The position numbers and the translations under genes are program-made. A stretch of DNA of 64,000 nucleotides, taken from assembly GCA_010671905.1 (NCBI GenBank), contig JAAHII010000001.1, positions 4,340,001-4,404,000 on the forward strand, given 5' to 3'. Each line of letters opens with the position of its first letter. Position 1 is the stretch's first letter. Shown here in pieces: positions 18,303 to 26,944 of this stretch. The notes below the pieces were generated by a model. The model did no database searches. It was not told the origin of the DNA and saw only the letters and a program-made list of their open reading frames with translations. The DNA is from Leptolyngbya sp. SIOISBB. Its GTDB lineage: Bacteria > Cyanobacteriota > Cyanobacteriia > Phormidesmidales > Phormidesmidaceae.

Positions 18303-19103
18303 ATGGCTGAGTCCGCTTCCGACGCGACCCCGAATCCGACCAATCCCCAATGGGGAAGCACCCCATTGTCCCCTGACCCAGATGAGCTCGAGGCAGTGGA
18401 ATCTTATCTAGATTATCGACCTAGCCAGTTGCCTGACCGCGACGAGAGTCTACCCCGACGACCCACAGTGGGGCCAGCGGCCATGGTCGAAACTGCTTTT
18501 CTCGCCAGTGCCGCTAGCCTCATCTGGTTAGTGAATGCTTATTTCCCGCCTGGGCCTTTGTTGCGAGTGGTGTTTCCCTTGCCCATTGCCCTGGTGTATC
18601 TGCGCTGGGGCAATCGTGCCGCCTGGATGGGGGCACTGGTTTCGACGATGCTGTTAGCGGTTTTGATGGGGCCACCTCGGAGCCTGCTCTATCTCATGCC
18701 CTATGGTTTATTAGGCGTACAGCTCGGTTGGCTCTGGTATCGTGGCGCTTCTTGGTATATCTCCATTGGCATCGGTACGCTGCTGAACAGTTTGGGTTTT
18801 TTTGTACGGCTCTGGTTGTTATCCCTCATGCTGGGAGAAGACCTCTGGGTTTATCTCATCAATCAGGCAACTCAGGTGATTAACTGGATCCTGTCGCGCC
18901 TGGTCAGTTTTGGCATTTTAGAGGTGGGCAGCCTGAGTCAGTCCAATACGTCTTTAGTGCAGTTGGTGGCGCTGATTATTGTTGTGCTGAGTTCTCTGGT
19001 GTATCTCTTTACGGTGCATTTAGCCTGTTGGTTGTTGCTAGAACGGTTAGGCGAAAAAATGCCCTCACCCCCTGCTTGGGTACAGCGACTGCTGGAAACT
19101 TAG
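18303..19103 (+). CDS. DUF2232-like membrane protein
   Basis: A 266-residue protein with a soluble, proline- and acid-rich N-terminal 55 residues, then about seven hydrophobic helices (ETAFLASAASLIWLVNAYF, VVFPLPIALVYLRWG, WMGALVSTMLLAVLMG, LMPYGLLGVQLGWLWYR, GTLLNSLGFFVRLWLLSLM and others). The PLPIALVYLRWG segment, with small residues before a positively charged turn, is typical of DUF2232/YybS-type proteins, possibly related to ECF transporter S components. It sits between the Crp-family gene (9 bp) and the CobT-like gene (12 bp). Given that neighbour, a vitamin-transport role is conceivable but unproven. Confidence 0.75.
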   Translation: MAESASDATPNPTNPQWGSTPLSPDPDELEAVESYLDYRPSQLPDRDESLPRRPTVGPAAMVETAFLASAASLIWLVNAYFPPGPLLRVVFPLPIALVYLRWGNRAAWMGALVSTMLLAVLMGPPRSLLYLMPYGLLGVQLGWLWYRGASWYISIGIGTLLNSLGFFVRLWLLSLMLGEDLWVYLINQATQVINWILSRLVSFGILEVGSLSQSNTSLVQLVALIIVVLSSLVYLFTVHLACWLLLERLGEKMPSPPAWVQRLLET

Positions 19104-19115
19104 CCAAGGTCCCTG

Positions 19116-20258
19116 ATGAATCGTGTCTATACCCAGACTGCTCAAGGACAACATTGGTTGCGACGTTACCGGGGGCATCGCCCCAGACTGGCGTGTGTTT
19201 TAGGCTTTACGGACACTGGCCTGATTCCGGGGATTTCCGCCGCCGGGGCGACGCCGGACGATCGCCGAACCACGGCGATAGCGGATGCCGAATTTTTGTG
19301 GCAAGGGGCAACGGCTCCGCCTTCTCATCCCCTGCCACCTCTATTAGAGGGCGTCTCACCTGTGCTCATTGCACGAGCGATTGTCGCCACGCAAGTGATT
19401 CCAGTGATTCTCTTTAACGCCGGTTTGCCGCTGGTTCCGTCAGTCCCCAATATCGATTTTCAAGGGGTCCCCGCTAATTGTGTCAGTACCGGGCAGGCGA
19501 TGCCCCTCTCCACGGTAGAGATGCTCTTTCGTAAGGGGCTGGCGTGGGGCCATCGCCTCGGTAGTCAGGCCGATTCTGACTATGTGATTTTGGGCGAATG
19601 CGTGGTGGGCGGCACGACCACCGCCCTCGCTCTGTTGTTGGGCTTGGGCTTTCCAGTGACGGATAAAATTGGGAGTAGTCATCCGACATGCAACCACGCT
19701 CAAAAACAGGAGATCGCGCTTCAAGGGCTCGAACGGTGGCGGGCCATGACTCAACCTGAACCAATCACGTCCTCACCGCTCCCCCTCGTTGCCGCGATTG
19801 GTGACCCGATGCAAATTGTGGTAGCGGCGATGGCAATTGGGGCCAGTTGTCATGGGGGCGTCATGCTCGCTGGGGGGACGCAAATGCTGGCAGTGTATGC
19901 CTTAGCGCGATCGCTAGTGCAGGCCCACTGCCTGTCATGGCAGCCCGAAAAAATTGTTGTGGGCACCACTCGCTGGGTGGCTGAAGATCCCACTTGTGAC
20001 ACTGTGGGGGTGGCTGAACTCGTGGGTACTGTGCCCTTAATTGCGACTGAACTCTCCTTTGCGGCATCACGCTATGAAGCGCTGCGGCGTTACGAAGCCG
20101 GTTTCGTTAAAGAGGGGGTGGCGGCTGGGGGATGTGCGATCGCGGCCAATCTATATCAGCATTGGCAGCAGCCTCAACTCTTGCAAGTCATTGAAAAGCT
20201 GTACGCAACCCTGCTCGACCAGCAGCTACCACCCCCAGTCTCTTCTTTCCAGCATTGA
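19116..20258 (+). CDS. CobT-like nicotinate-nucleotide phosphoribosyltransferase family (TIGR00303 type)
   Basis: A 380-residue protein of the cyanobacterial/archaeal CobT-like family. CobT makes alpha-ribazole phosphate from nicotinate mononucleotide and a base for the lower loop of cobamides. Visible family segments are VIARAIVATQVIPVILFNAG, YVILGECVVGGTTTALALLL (a catalytic-region glycine/threonine motif) and AAMAIGASCHGGVMLAGGTQ. The start at 19116 follows the upstream stop by 12 bp. Cyanobacteria mostly make pseudocobalamin with adenine, so the real base substrate is uncertain. It is likely the last gene of the Crp/DUF2232 operon. Confidence 0.85.
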   Translation: MNRVYTQTAQGQHWLRRYRGHRPRLACVLGFTDTGLIPGISAAGATPDDRRTTAIADAEFLWQGATAPPSHPLPPLLEGVSPVLIARAIVATQVIPVILFNAGLPLVPSVPNIDFQGVPANCVSTGQAMPLSTVEMLFRKGLAWGHRLGSQADSDYVILGECVVGGTTTALALLLGLGFPVTDKIGSSHPTCNHAQKQEIALQGLERWRAMTQPEPITSSPLPLVAAIGDPMQIVVAAMAIGASCHGGVMLAGGTQMLAVYALARSLVQAHCLSWQPEKIVVGTTRWVAEDPTCDTVGVAELVGTVPLIATELSFAASRYEALRRYEAGFVKEGVAAGGCAIAANLYQHWQQPQLLQVIEKLYATLLDQQLPPPVSSFQH

Positions 20259-20684
20259 ACTGGGCTGTGATGAACTCTTCTGTAAGCGAGTCTGACATTG
20301 GCCTGCTTTTCATGCGGCGACTTCTCATGGGCTCATCCGAGGGCTAGAGATTGCCGCAGGCGTGTAAGACTGCGGCTCACCAGTCAGAGCACGCGCGACT
20401 GGTGGATCAAACGCGATCGATTAATCTCGGCTGTGAATAGTTCCTCACGGGTAAACCGTTGCTGCCTGATCGAAGTGGAGCACAATGGCAGCTAACTTTA
20501 CAAAAAACTATACGGCGAGTTTCCGCTGGGCTAGTCTATTTGAAATCACTGAAACCCTCTCCCAGAAAGGGCTTTGATTCCAAGCTCCGTAATCTGAATG
20601 CTATACTCTGCTACACACTCTCCAGTTGACTAGAGATGTAAGGTAACCTTAATGAAAGTAATCACTCTTGGGGGGGAAAGTGAA
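20259..20684. other. Intergenic region upstream of the MerR-type regulator
   Basis: About 425 bp without a supportable gene. The part just before 20640 (GACTAGAGATGTAAGGTAACC) may contain the MerR autoregulatory operator, but no clean dyad with 19-bp -35/-10 spacing was verified. Confidence 0.4.
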
Positions 20685-21104
20685 ATGTCAGACGCCCAAC
20701 CCGAATTGCTCAAAATTGGTCAGGTCAGTTCTCAGAGTCAGTTGCCCGTCAAAACGATTCGCTTTTATGAAGAACGAGGATTGATCCAAACGGCAAAGCG
20801 CACCTCTGGCGGCTTTCGGTTATTTGAATCGTCGGTATTGCCGCGTCTCAGCTTTATTCGCCAGTCTCAAGCTCTGGGGCTGAGTCTGAATGACATTCAA
20901 GATATCTTGGGGATTGCCGACTCAGGTAAACGTCCCTGTCAAAATGTGCGCCACAAATTTCAAGAAAAAGTGCTAGAAATTGACGCCCGTATTCAACAAC
21001 TCCAAGAACTGAAACGCCAGTTGCAGATACTCATTCAAGAGGCAGATCAACGAGAAAAGTTGAACGCTGATTACTGCCCCATTATTGAGCATGCTAACGA
21101 TTAG
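20685..21104 (+). CDS. MerR-family regulator, probably metal-responsive
   Basis: A 139-residue regulator. The N-terminal MerR winged helix is clear: LLKIGQVSSQSQLPVKTIRF, YEERGLI and SGGFRLFESSVLPRLSFI. A dimerisation coiled-coil follows (QEKVLEIDARIQQLQELKRQ). Two cysteines (in GKRPCQNV and NADYCPII) flank the coiled-coil at the positions used for metal binding in ZntR/CueR/CoaR relatives, so a metal ion is the likely effector. The start at 20685 is chosen because GGGGGAAAG lies 5 bases before it; a longer start at 20652 exists. No transporter target is adjacent. Confidence 0.85.
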   Translation: MSDAQPELLKIGQVSSQSQLPVKTIRFYEERGLIQTAKRTSGGFRLFESSVLPRLSFIRQSQALGLSLNDIQDILGIADSGKRPCQNVRHKFQEKVLEIDARIQQLQELKRQLQILIQEADQREKLNADYCPIIEHAND

Positions 21105-21185
21105 AGGCTGAGGGGTGTCTCAGCGCTCACCATTTTTGTGGCCTGACTAGTCCCGCCATCATCATCGGCGTGTTACCAACCCGGC

Positions 21186-21929
21186 TTACTCGCTGCCATT
21201 GATGGTCAAGGATTCCAAATATTCCAGTGTTTGTGAAGAGGGGACAAACTGCACCAATTCAAGAAACGGGTCAATGGCAGGGTCGTTGGCCGCCATATTG
21301 CCCAAAATGCCTTCTAACGTGGTGACTTCGACCCCAATAGATTCTTCAATCGCGGGATCACTCTCGATCAGCTCTGAAACTTGGGCTTGTAAATCCGCTA
21401 ACGAGAAAAACATGGGTAGTTGGTTGTTGCTCGTCAAGAGATATTGCTCGCGTTCTAAATCGATCGCTGCGTACAGCGGCACGCCTTGAAACTCCTGTTG
21501 AGCGATCTGCGCTGCTTGTTGAACGGAGGCCGCACTGGGTACATAGACCAACGAATCGGGACTTTCTAACTGTGTGCTTGCTTCGGAATACACTTCATTT
21601 AACGGCAAAACTGCTAGTTGTGCACCTTCAGCAATCGGTGATCCTTCGTTAGCGGCGGTTTCCAGAAAGTTTTCTGCTTCAGTGGAATTCAAGAAGACAA
21701 TCGGCACCTGAATCTGCTCATCTTCGACTTCTCCCACACCAGCTGTGAGCGATTGCCCTTCATCATTCACGATTAAAAAGACGGGAATAGCTCCGAGTTT
21801 CTCTAAAATTTGTTGCTCGGACAGTGCCATTGCCAGATCTGGAGCGATCAATGCGCATCCTGCGATCGCCATCCCCATCAAACCAGTGGAAGCCAATCGA
21901 CGAAAAATCCTGTGCATAGAGTTATCCAT
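21186..21929 (-). CDS. Tic22-like family protein
   Basis: About 247 residues with a signal peptide or anchor (RLASTGLMGMAIAGCALIAP; the Cys is not followed by a convincing lipobox). The mature region follows the Tic22 fold: LEKLGAIPVFLIVNDEGQSL, QIQVPIVFLNSTEAENFL, GVPLYAAIDLEREQYLL and PMFFSLADLQAQVSELI. Cyanobacterial Tic22 is a thylakoid-lumen/periplasmic chaperone linked to outer-membrane biogenesis. Candidate starts are 21929 (MDNSMH) and 21917 (MHRIF). The family assignment rests on pattern, not search. Confidence 0.75.
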   Translation of the reverse strand: MDNSMHRIFRRLASTGLMGMAIAGCALIAPDLAMALSEQQILEKLGAIPVFLIVNDEGQSLTAGVGEVEDEQIQVPIVFLNSTEAENFLETAANEGSPIAEGAQLAVLPLNEVYSEASTQLESPDSLVYVPSAASVQQAAQIAQQEFQGVPLYAAIDLEREQYLLTSNNQLPMFFSLADLQAQVSELIESDPAIEESIGVEVTTLEGILGNMAANDPAIDPFLELVQFVPSSQTLEYLESLTINGSE

Positions 21930-22149
21930 CCTTAAAAACAACAAATCTCTTAGTTGCGCCTAGGGCAGTCTTAAGAGCTGCTATAGCAGCTAACCGCATC
22001 ATTGGTCGCTGGGCTTTGTCGACTGAAGCATCCACGCCAACCGGCGCCCAGCAACCCTCTTGATGCTGCGAAACATGCTAGCAACTTTCGAGTCTTTGCA
22101 GCGAGGGCGTAGTCCACCCGGCAAATCGGCCACGTTATCTACACTTAAA

Positions 22150-22223
22150 TCGGGATGACAGGATTCGAACCTGCGACATCCTGCTCCCAAAGCAGGCGCG
22201 CTACCAAGCTGCGCTACATCCCG
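22150..22223 (-). tRNA. tRNA-Pro (anticodon TGG)
   Basis: The minus strand folds as a cloverleaf: acceptor CGGGATG/CATCCCG, D arm GCGC-AGCTTGGTA-GCGC, anticodon stem CCTGC/GCAGG with loop TTTGGGA, and T arm GCAGG-TTCGAAT-CCTGT. The discriminator base is A and CCA is not encoded. Anticodon TGG reads CCN proline codons. Confidence 0.95.
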
Positions 22224-22538
22224 TTATTATGGTCACCCTGAATATTAGCACAGCCTGATTGGCAATCTCTGGACGTTGCTAGTTCGCTGCTTGACTTGCC
22301 AGTCAGGACAGAGAAACCTTGTCTAGGGAGATATCTGTGAGTTGCGTAGTGAGTATTGGGCCAAGCTCGAACCCTGCCAACAGACTCATATCAGTTAGTT
22401 CCTGACCCTGAAATTAGTCGTGGCATGCTGTTAACTTTCTTAACAATTTCAGGCGAACGTGTAGCATTTTAAGCGGGCTTGTTAACGTCTATGCAGGTTT
22501 TCAGGCGCTTTGGGTGGCCTCTACCATAATTGAGAAAA
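22224..22538. other. Intergenic region, tRNA-Pro to GspC/PilP-like gene
   Basis: About 315 bp, divergent between the tRNA and the next gene, so it must carry both promoters. Nothing else could be identified. Confidence 0.4.
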
Positions 22539-23573
22539 ATGGTTGTTCCGCGGAATCACAGCATGATTGATAGCAAAGTACCCCTACTAGATTCTCAATC
22601 GACATCTGAGTCTCCGCATCCGGGTCAGATGGCAGATGCGTCGGCTGATCAATTGATGGCCGACCTATTTGATGATGTTGAACGGGCGCTAGAGGGTGAT
22701 GAAGATGCCCTTGAGAAAATTGCGCAGCCGGTGGTTGCCGAGCCGCCCTCGGAATCAGAGCTTACTCTAAGTTTGGCTGAGGGGGCATTGCCAGCAGCGC
22801 TGTCTGATCAGGCTGCTGCAGAGGGGGCCACAGATTTGGCTCCGGTGACGGTTGACGAAACTGTGCCAGTGGCCCCAAAAACAACCGGTTTTTGGACGGT
22901 GAATCGGGCTTTGCTGGGTGCAGCAGGCTTAATGGTGCTCGCGACTTTAGGTGTGTGGCTACAGCAACGTCAGTCTGCTGAGATCATGGTGACTGCCCCA
23001 GCCGCAACGCCAGTAGAGGCACCTGTGGCTGCGACTAATGCAGAATTTTTGGAGTATTTACGGCGATCGCTCGAAGTGATTGCGCAAAATGCGACGACAG
23101 CGGCCCCGACGACGACTACGAATGTGGGCGAGGTGGCAGTCGCGTTGAATGGGGCAAACGGTGTTGGCATTCCTCCAGTGGGCACTAACGTATTGCCCTC
23201 TGGTGTCGCGAATGGCCTTCCTCAAGTTCCTGGTGCGGTTAACGTGATTGAGCGAGTCTATGTCCCTTATCCTGCTTCTCAAGTGACGGCTGGTGCGCCT
23301 TCTGCGGTCAGCTCTAGCGTGGCTAATAATCCCTCGGTGAGTGGTGTGGCAGGGGCGCCGACCGCTACTCAAAATCCCCAAACCCTCTTAGGCGTGTTGG
23401 AACTCGGCGATCGCTCCGCCGCCCTGTTTGAAATTGGGGGTGTCCCTCAACGGGTATACATTGGCGAGCGGGTCGGTAATAGTGGCTGGTTGCTCGTGTC
23501 CGTTGCTAATGAAGAAGCGGTTGTGCGACGTAATGGTGAAGTCCGCACCTTGTACATTGGTCAGCAGTTCTAA
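22539..23573 (+). CDS. Single-pass membrane protein with GspC/PilP-like C-terminus
   Basis: About 344 residues. There is an acidic cytoplasmic N-terminal part of about 120 residues, one membrane helix (ALLGAAGLMVLATLGVWLQQ), a low-complexity A/T/V/P-rich periplasmic linker, and a compact C-terminal domain: LLGVLELGDRSAALFEIGGV, QRVYIGERVGNSGWLLVSV, ending VRRNGEVRTLYIGQQF. The pattern (product stimulus, gG.....GE.i..gW.l..v....v...r.g......G) resembles the HR domain of GspC and the PilP domain used in type II secretion and type IV pilus trans-envelope complexes. No pil/gsp neighbour is present, so the link is structural inference. Starts at TTG 22530 or ATG 22563 are also possible. Confidence 0.65.
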   Translation: MVVPRNHSMIDSKVPLLDSQSTSESPHPGQMADASADQLMADLFDDVERALEGDEDALEKIAQPVVAEPPSESELTLSLAEGALPAALSDQAAAEGATDLAPVTVDETVPVAPKTTGFWTVNRALLGAAGLMVLATLGVWLQQRQSAEIMVTAPAATPVEAPVAATNAEFLEYLRRSLEVIAQNATTAAPTTTTNVGEVAVALNGANGVGIPPVGTNVLPSGVANGLPQVPGAVNVIERVYVPYPASQVTAGAPSAVSSSVANNPSVSGVAGAPTATQNPQTLLGVLELGDRSAALFEIGGVPQRVYIGERVGNSGWLLVSVANEEAVVRRNGEVRTLYIGQQF

Positions 23574-23605
23574 GGGTGCCATCATTAGCGATCACATCCT
23601 GATAG

Positions 23606-23772
23606 CTCCCGCTTATACACATCTCTAGTAAGACCGCAAAATGCTGCATTGGCCCCCTTTATCCCCCCAACTTTGAGGGGGAGGCCGGAGTTCACAGTCC
23701 CCCAGCATTGGGGGGATGTAGGGGGCTAGATCTCTGGAAACGATCAACCAGAAACTTATGTATAAGCGGCAG
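23606..23772. repeat. MITE-like repeat B, copy 1 (167 bp) with 11-bp flanking direct repeats
   Basis: The ends are CTCCCGCTTATAC and GTATAAGCGGCAG, an imperfect 13-bp inverted repeat. CATCCTGATAG occurs directly before (23595-23605) and directly after (23773-23783) the element, as expected for a target duplication. The interior has C-run/G-run hairpin arms (CCCCCTTTATCCCCCC, GGGGGGATGTAGGGGG). A related element lies at 48678-48856. Confidence 0.75.
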
Positions 23773-23922
23773 CATCCTGATAGTGAGAGGGTGATAGCTG
23801 AGAGCCTGCGGAGTCAATGCCAGCGCGGAATGATCATTTCTCAAAGATTGCTGGGATGAATTGATGACGTACCCTAAGGTAGGCTGCCTTACAGGAGACA
23901 GTTCATTCAAGGAGCCTGCGGC

Positions 23923-24504
23923 ATGGGTCTGTTTGAAGATTTGAGTCGGTTTTTAGAGAATCGGCTTGATGAGTTTTTGAAAGCCAACCCACACTTGGAA
24001 CTCATGGCGCTGGAAGAGCAGCTACGAGGCCAGGAAGAGGATGCGATCAATTTGTTAGGCAGTCTTAAACGCCGACAACAGCAGCTTGAAGACAGTATCT
24101 TAGAGACCGCTCAATCAATTCAGCGCTGGCACGAACGCATCAAAAAAGCTCAAGCGGCTAACCGTGAAGACTTGGCACAGCCAGCCCAAGCCCGAGAAGC
24201 GGCTCTCTTGCGCGAAGGGAATCATCTATGGGGACAGATGCAGGGAGTCAAAGACCAACTGGAAAAGACGCGGCAGTTACAGCGTCAGATCCACGATCGC
24301 CGCCGAGAACTCAAGGTGAAAATTGCAGCCTCCGAAGCTAATCGGACTGCCGCTGCTGCAGCGAGTCGTGATGAACCAACGGCAGGCTGGCAACAAAGTC
24401 CGTATCAAAGTTTCAAACAGCCTCTTGATCCTTTAGAAGAATCGTTTCAACGTTGGGAAACTGAGGCGGAATTAGAAGACCTCAAGCGCCAGATGAATTC
24501 TTAG
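23923..24504 (+). CDS. TIGR04376-like cyanobacterial coiled-coil protein
   Basis: A 193-residue, mostly helical and highly charged protein (MGLFEDLSRFLENRLDEFLK, then long heptad-like helices such as SLKRRQQQLEDSILETAQSI and EKTRQLQRQIHDRRRELKV). It ends in a conserved-looking DPLEESFQRWETEAELEDLK. The start and end segments match what I know of the cyanobacteria-specific TIGR04376 family, whose function is unknown. No signal peptide is seen. It heads a co-directional run with two FHA-domain genes and an LRAT-domain gene. Confidence 0.7.
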   Translation: MGLFEDLSRFLENRLDEFLKANPHLELMALEEQLRGQEEDAINLLGSLKRRQQQLEDSILETAQSIQRWHERIKKAQAANREDLAQPAQAREAALLREGNHLWGQMQGVKDQLEKTRQLQRQIHDRRRELKVKIAASEANRTAAAAASRDEPTAGWQQSPYQSFKQPLDPLEESFQRWETEAELEDLKRQMNS

Positions 24505-24671
24505 GGACGAGGGATTTTTGGGCCGCGATTGCCCTACACCTGTAGCAGAAAGGCCGTTTTCGCCTATGATTTATGTGCAAAAGATGAGACGTTGCTGTCA
24601 TATTGCTGTAACAACAGGGTTTGCGGTGCGGACACGCTCTTTTACGATGATCACAAGACAAAGGTATGATC

Positions 24672-25490
24672 ATGATCGTTTGCCCCAACTGTAATCATCA
24701 AAATCCTGATGGTGCTGTCCAGTGTGAGGCTTGCTATACACCGCTACCGGTGTTGGCTACTTGCCCTAGCTGTCACGCCTCAGTACAGTCAGATGCGAGC
24801 TTTTGTGGGCAATGCGGGTTTGATTTACGAACGGTGGAGACGGCAGCGACGCTGGAGACTGACGCTGGGGCAGAACCTGAGCCTGAGGCTTCTGAGAGCA
24901 TCACTGTGCCAGAGTATGAACTCACGGTGCCGGATATGTCTGAAGCGGTTGCGATTCCTGACTTGTTGCCTCCAGAGCCCCTGATCGAAACAGCGCCAGT
25001 TGTGGGCTTGCCCAAGCCTGCTGAGACGGCGAACGCGACTCCCCCAGCCAGCATTTCAGCCCCCATGGAAGCTAATGAGCCAGCCACGGCAACTCCCCCG
25101 GCACCGTTGCCAGCAGCTATTGCGAATGCTGCGGCCAATTTGGGCTCGACTCAGCTGCAAGTCAACCAAGCTCAGCTCCTCCATATTCAAACGAACGCTG
25201 CCATTGAGCTGCCCAATCAGTTGACGATCATTCATTTAGGTAAGCCGAACGATCGCATTCCGCCGACTATTGACGTGTCAGGATTTCCTGATTCCGAGAT
25301 TGTGTCACGGGTTCATGCCAGTATCCGCGTGGAGGGCGATATTTACTACATTGAAGATGTGGGGAGTTCTAACGGGACGTATATCAACAACATGCCGTTA
25401 CCGCCGGGTAACCGTCATCGCCTCCGAGCCGGCGATCGCATTGCCCTCGGCAAGGGAGATAAAGTTACTTTTATTTTCCAATCTGGCTAA
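24672..25490 (+). CDS. Double zinc-ribbon and FHA-domain protein
   Basis: A 272-residue protein. The N-terminal 50 residues hold two zinc ribbons: CPNCNHQNPDGAVQCEAC and CPSCHASVQSDASFCGQC. A 120-residue proline/alanine/glutamate-rich linker follows, then a C-terminal FHA domain (IHLGKPNDRIPPTIDVSGFP, DSEIVSRVHASIRVEGDIYY, VGSSNGTYINN). The conserved S-R-x-H and N-G-T phosphothreonine-binding residues are present, so it should bind phosphothreonine peptides. The ATG at 24672 is 7 bases after AAAGG and is preferred to the ATG at 24666. It is probably a scaffold in Ser/Thr-kinase signalling; no kinase gene is in this window. Confidence 0.85.
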   Translation: MIVCPNCNHQNPDGAVQCEACYTPLPVLATCPSCHASVQSDASFCGQCGFDLRTVETAATLETDAGAEPEPEASESITVPEYELTVPDMSEAVAIPDLLPPEPLIETAPVVGLPKPAETANATPPASISAPMEANEPATATPPAPLPAAIANAAANLGSTQLQVNQAQLLHIQTNAAIELPNQLTIIHLGKPNDRIPPTIDVSGFPDSEIVSRVHASIRVEGDIYYIEDVGSSNGTYINNMPLPPGNRHRLRAGDRIALGKGDKVTFIFQSG

Positions 25491-25549
25491 GTAGTTTACC
25501 CTTAAGCTAATTCCCAGCCGATTTTAGAATTTTTCCGATCTCCTACAGG

Positions 25550-26032
25550 TTGAGTGATGTGATTACTCTCTCGCTACTACATCCTCTAAATAAAAAGCCC
25601 GTCCAAAATTGGACGTTTGAAGAAGATTCAGTTATCCGAATTGGTCGCTCTACCGAGAATCAAGTGGTGCTCTACAGTGCGGTAGTTTCTCGTCATCATG
25701 TGGAACTCCGCCAGACCGATGCTGGTTGGGAAATTGTGAACCTCGGCACCAATGGCACTTACCTAGATGGCAAGCGAGTCGCTCAAGCGATTGCCGAAGA
25801 CGGCATTGTGATTCGTCTGGCTCGTTCAGGACCGAATATTCAAATCAATATTGCGGCTGATGAAGGGACCGATTCGATGAAAGCTCTGCGGAAACTGCGG
25901 GACGATGCTGCCAGTCGCACCAAGATCGATTTTCCTGGCGATCAAGCTACCAATGTTGCCACAGCGTATCCCACTCGGATTGACGAAGAGAATGGCGAGG
26001 CTTCGGCAACGCAGCCGTCAGTGCAGTCCTAA
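25550..26032 (+). CDS. FHA-domain protein
   Basis: A 160-residue protein. One FHA domain covers the first 100 residues: VIRIGRSTENQVVLYSAVVS, SRHHVELRQ and LGTNGTYLDGKRV. The GRS, SRHH and TNGTYLDG residues that contact phosphothreonine are all present. A polar tail of about 50 residues follows, with threonines that could themselves be phosphorylated (ATAYPTRIDE). The start is TTG at 25550; a GTG lies at 25559. It is 59 bp after the zinc-ribbon/FHA gene and 28 bp before the LRAT-domain gene, so a shared transcript is likely. Confidence 0.85.
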   Translation: MSDVITLSLLHPLNKKPVQNWTFEEDSVIRIGRSTENQVVLYSAVVSRHHVELRQTDAGWEIVNLGTNGTYLDGKRVAQAIAEDGIVIRLARSGPNIQINIAADEGTDSMKALRKLRDDAASRTKIDFPGDQATNVATAYPTRIDEENGEASATQPSVQS

Positions 26033-26060
26033 GCGTGTTGGTGTGTCACTGAGGTGAGTC

Positions 26061-26747
26061 ATGGCGCTGGGAGACCAGGTGTATGCGATGCGTGACATGG
26101 TGGGTGTGCCTGGCGTGTATGAGCATCACGGTATCGACTGTGGCGACGAAGCCATCATTCACTATTACAAGGGCGGCGATGTCCCTACGGTGACGAGTAC
26201 GCCGCGCGAATTGTTCGCCCGAGGCGGGCGGATTTTTGTGAAGTCTCGCTCGCTGGCCTTTCTGCCCCCGATTGTGGTGCAGCGAGCCAAAAGTCGTTTG
26301 GGTGAGCAACGCTATGACCTGTTAACTAACAACTGTGAGCATTTTGCCAACTGGTGCAAAACTGGCCGCAGTGATTCTGAACAGCTAGCGGGCTTTGGCT
26401 TGCAGTTAGACCGCTATAACCTGCCTGAGCTACGGCAGTTGATTGAAGGAACTGCTCGCGATCGCGCCCCCGAGGAGGCAATTACCCTCTTTCATGACGC
26501 CTTGGGGAACATCGCGTCGGCGCACCAAACCCTGAAGCGAGAGTACGATACGGCCCGGCAGGATATCGATACTTGGCAACAAGTGGCCGCAGCGGCACTT
26601 GAGCGCGATCGCGAAGATTTGGCTCGAGCTGCACTCCATCGTAAAGTCACTGCGCAGAAAAAAGCGGATCGCCTCACCCAACAACTGGCTGAGTTAGTCG
26701 AGGTCCAATTGACCCTGGAGCAAAATCGTCAGCGTGCTGCGACCTAG
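26061..26747 (+). CDS. LRAT/NlpC-P60-fold domain protein with PspA-like helical tail
   Basis: A 228-residue protein. Residues 1-115 form a lecithin-retinol-acyltransferase (NC) domain: VYEHHGIDCGDEAIIHYY carries the catalytic His pair and NNCEHFANWCKTG the catalytic Cys, the circularly permuted NlpC/P60 arrangement. Members are acyltransferases, phospholipases or amidases. Residues of about 140-228 are helical; AAAALERDREDLARAALHRK closely follows the pattern of the PspA/IM30 hairpin (compare AQLALQKGDENQAREALTQR in the PspA gene at 33088). It could act on membrane lipids at PspA-type surfaces; this is inference. It lies at the end of the FHA gene cluster. Confidence 0.75.
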   Translation: MALGDQVYAMRDMVGVPGVYEHHGIDCGDEAIIHYYKGGDVPTVTSTPRELFARGGRIFVKSRSLAFLPPIVVQRAKSRLGEQRYDLLTNNCEHFANWCKTGRSDSEQLAGFGLQLDRYNLPELRQLIEGTARDRAPEEAITLFHDALGNIASAHQTLKREYDTARQDIDTWQQVAAAALERDREDLARAALHRKVTAQKKADRLTQQLAELVEVQLTLEQNRQRAAT

Positions 26748-26944
26748 TGGTTTTCCTCCGTACCGGTCTTGAACTGGCACAATTCTCAAGCTGCGCCCAT
26801 GACGCAGCGGTCGCTAGAGCAATCTGCAGACGAGGACAAACAAGCCGGATTGTCACCCTCTAGAAACTGCCGATCCTGGTCTCTCTGACTTCTGTAGGAT
26901 GCGTTTTTCCCCAGGTATTCTGCACTCGACAGGCTAAATCCTTT

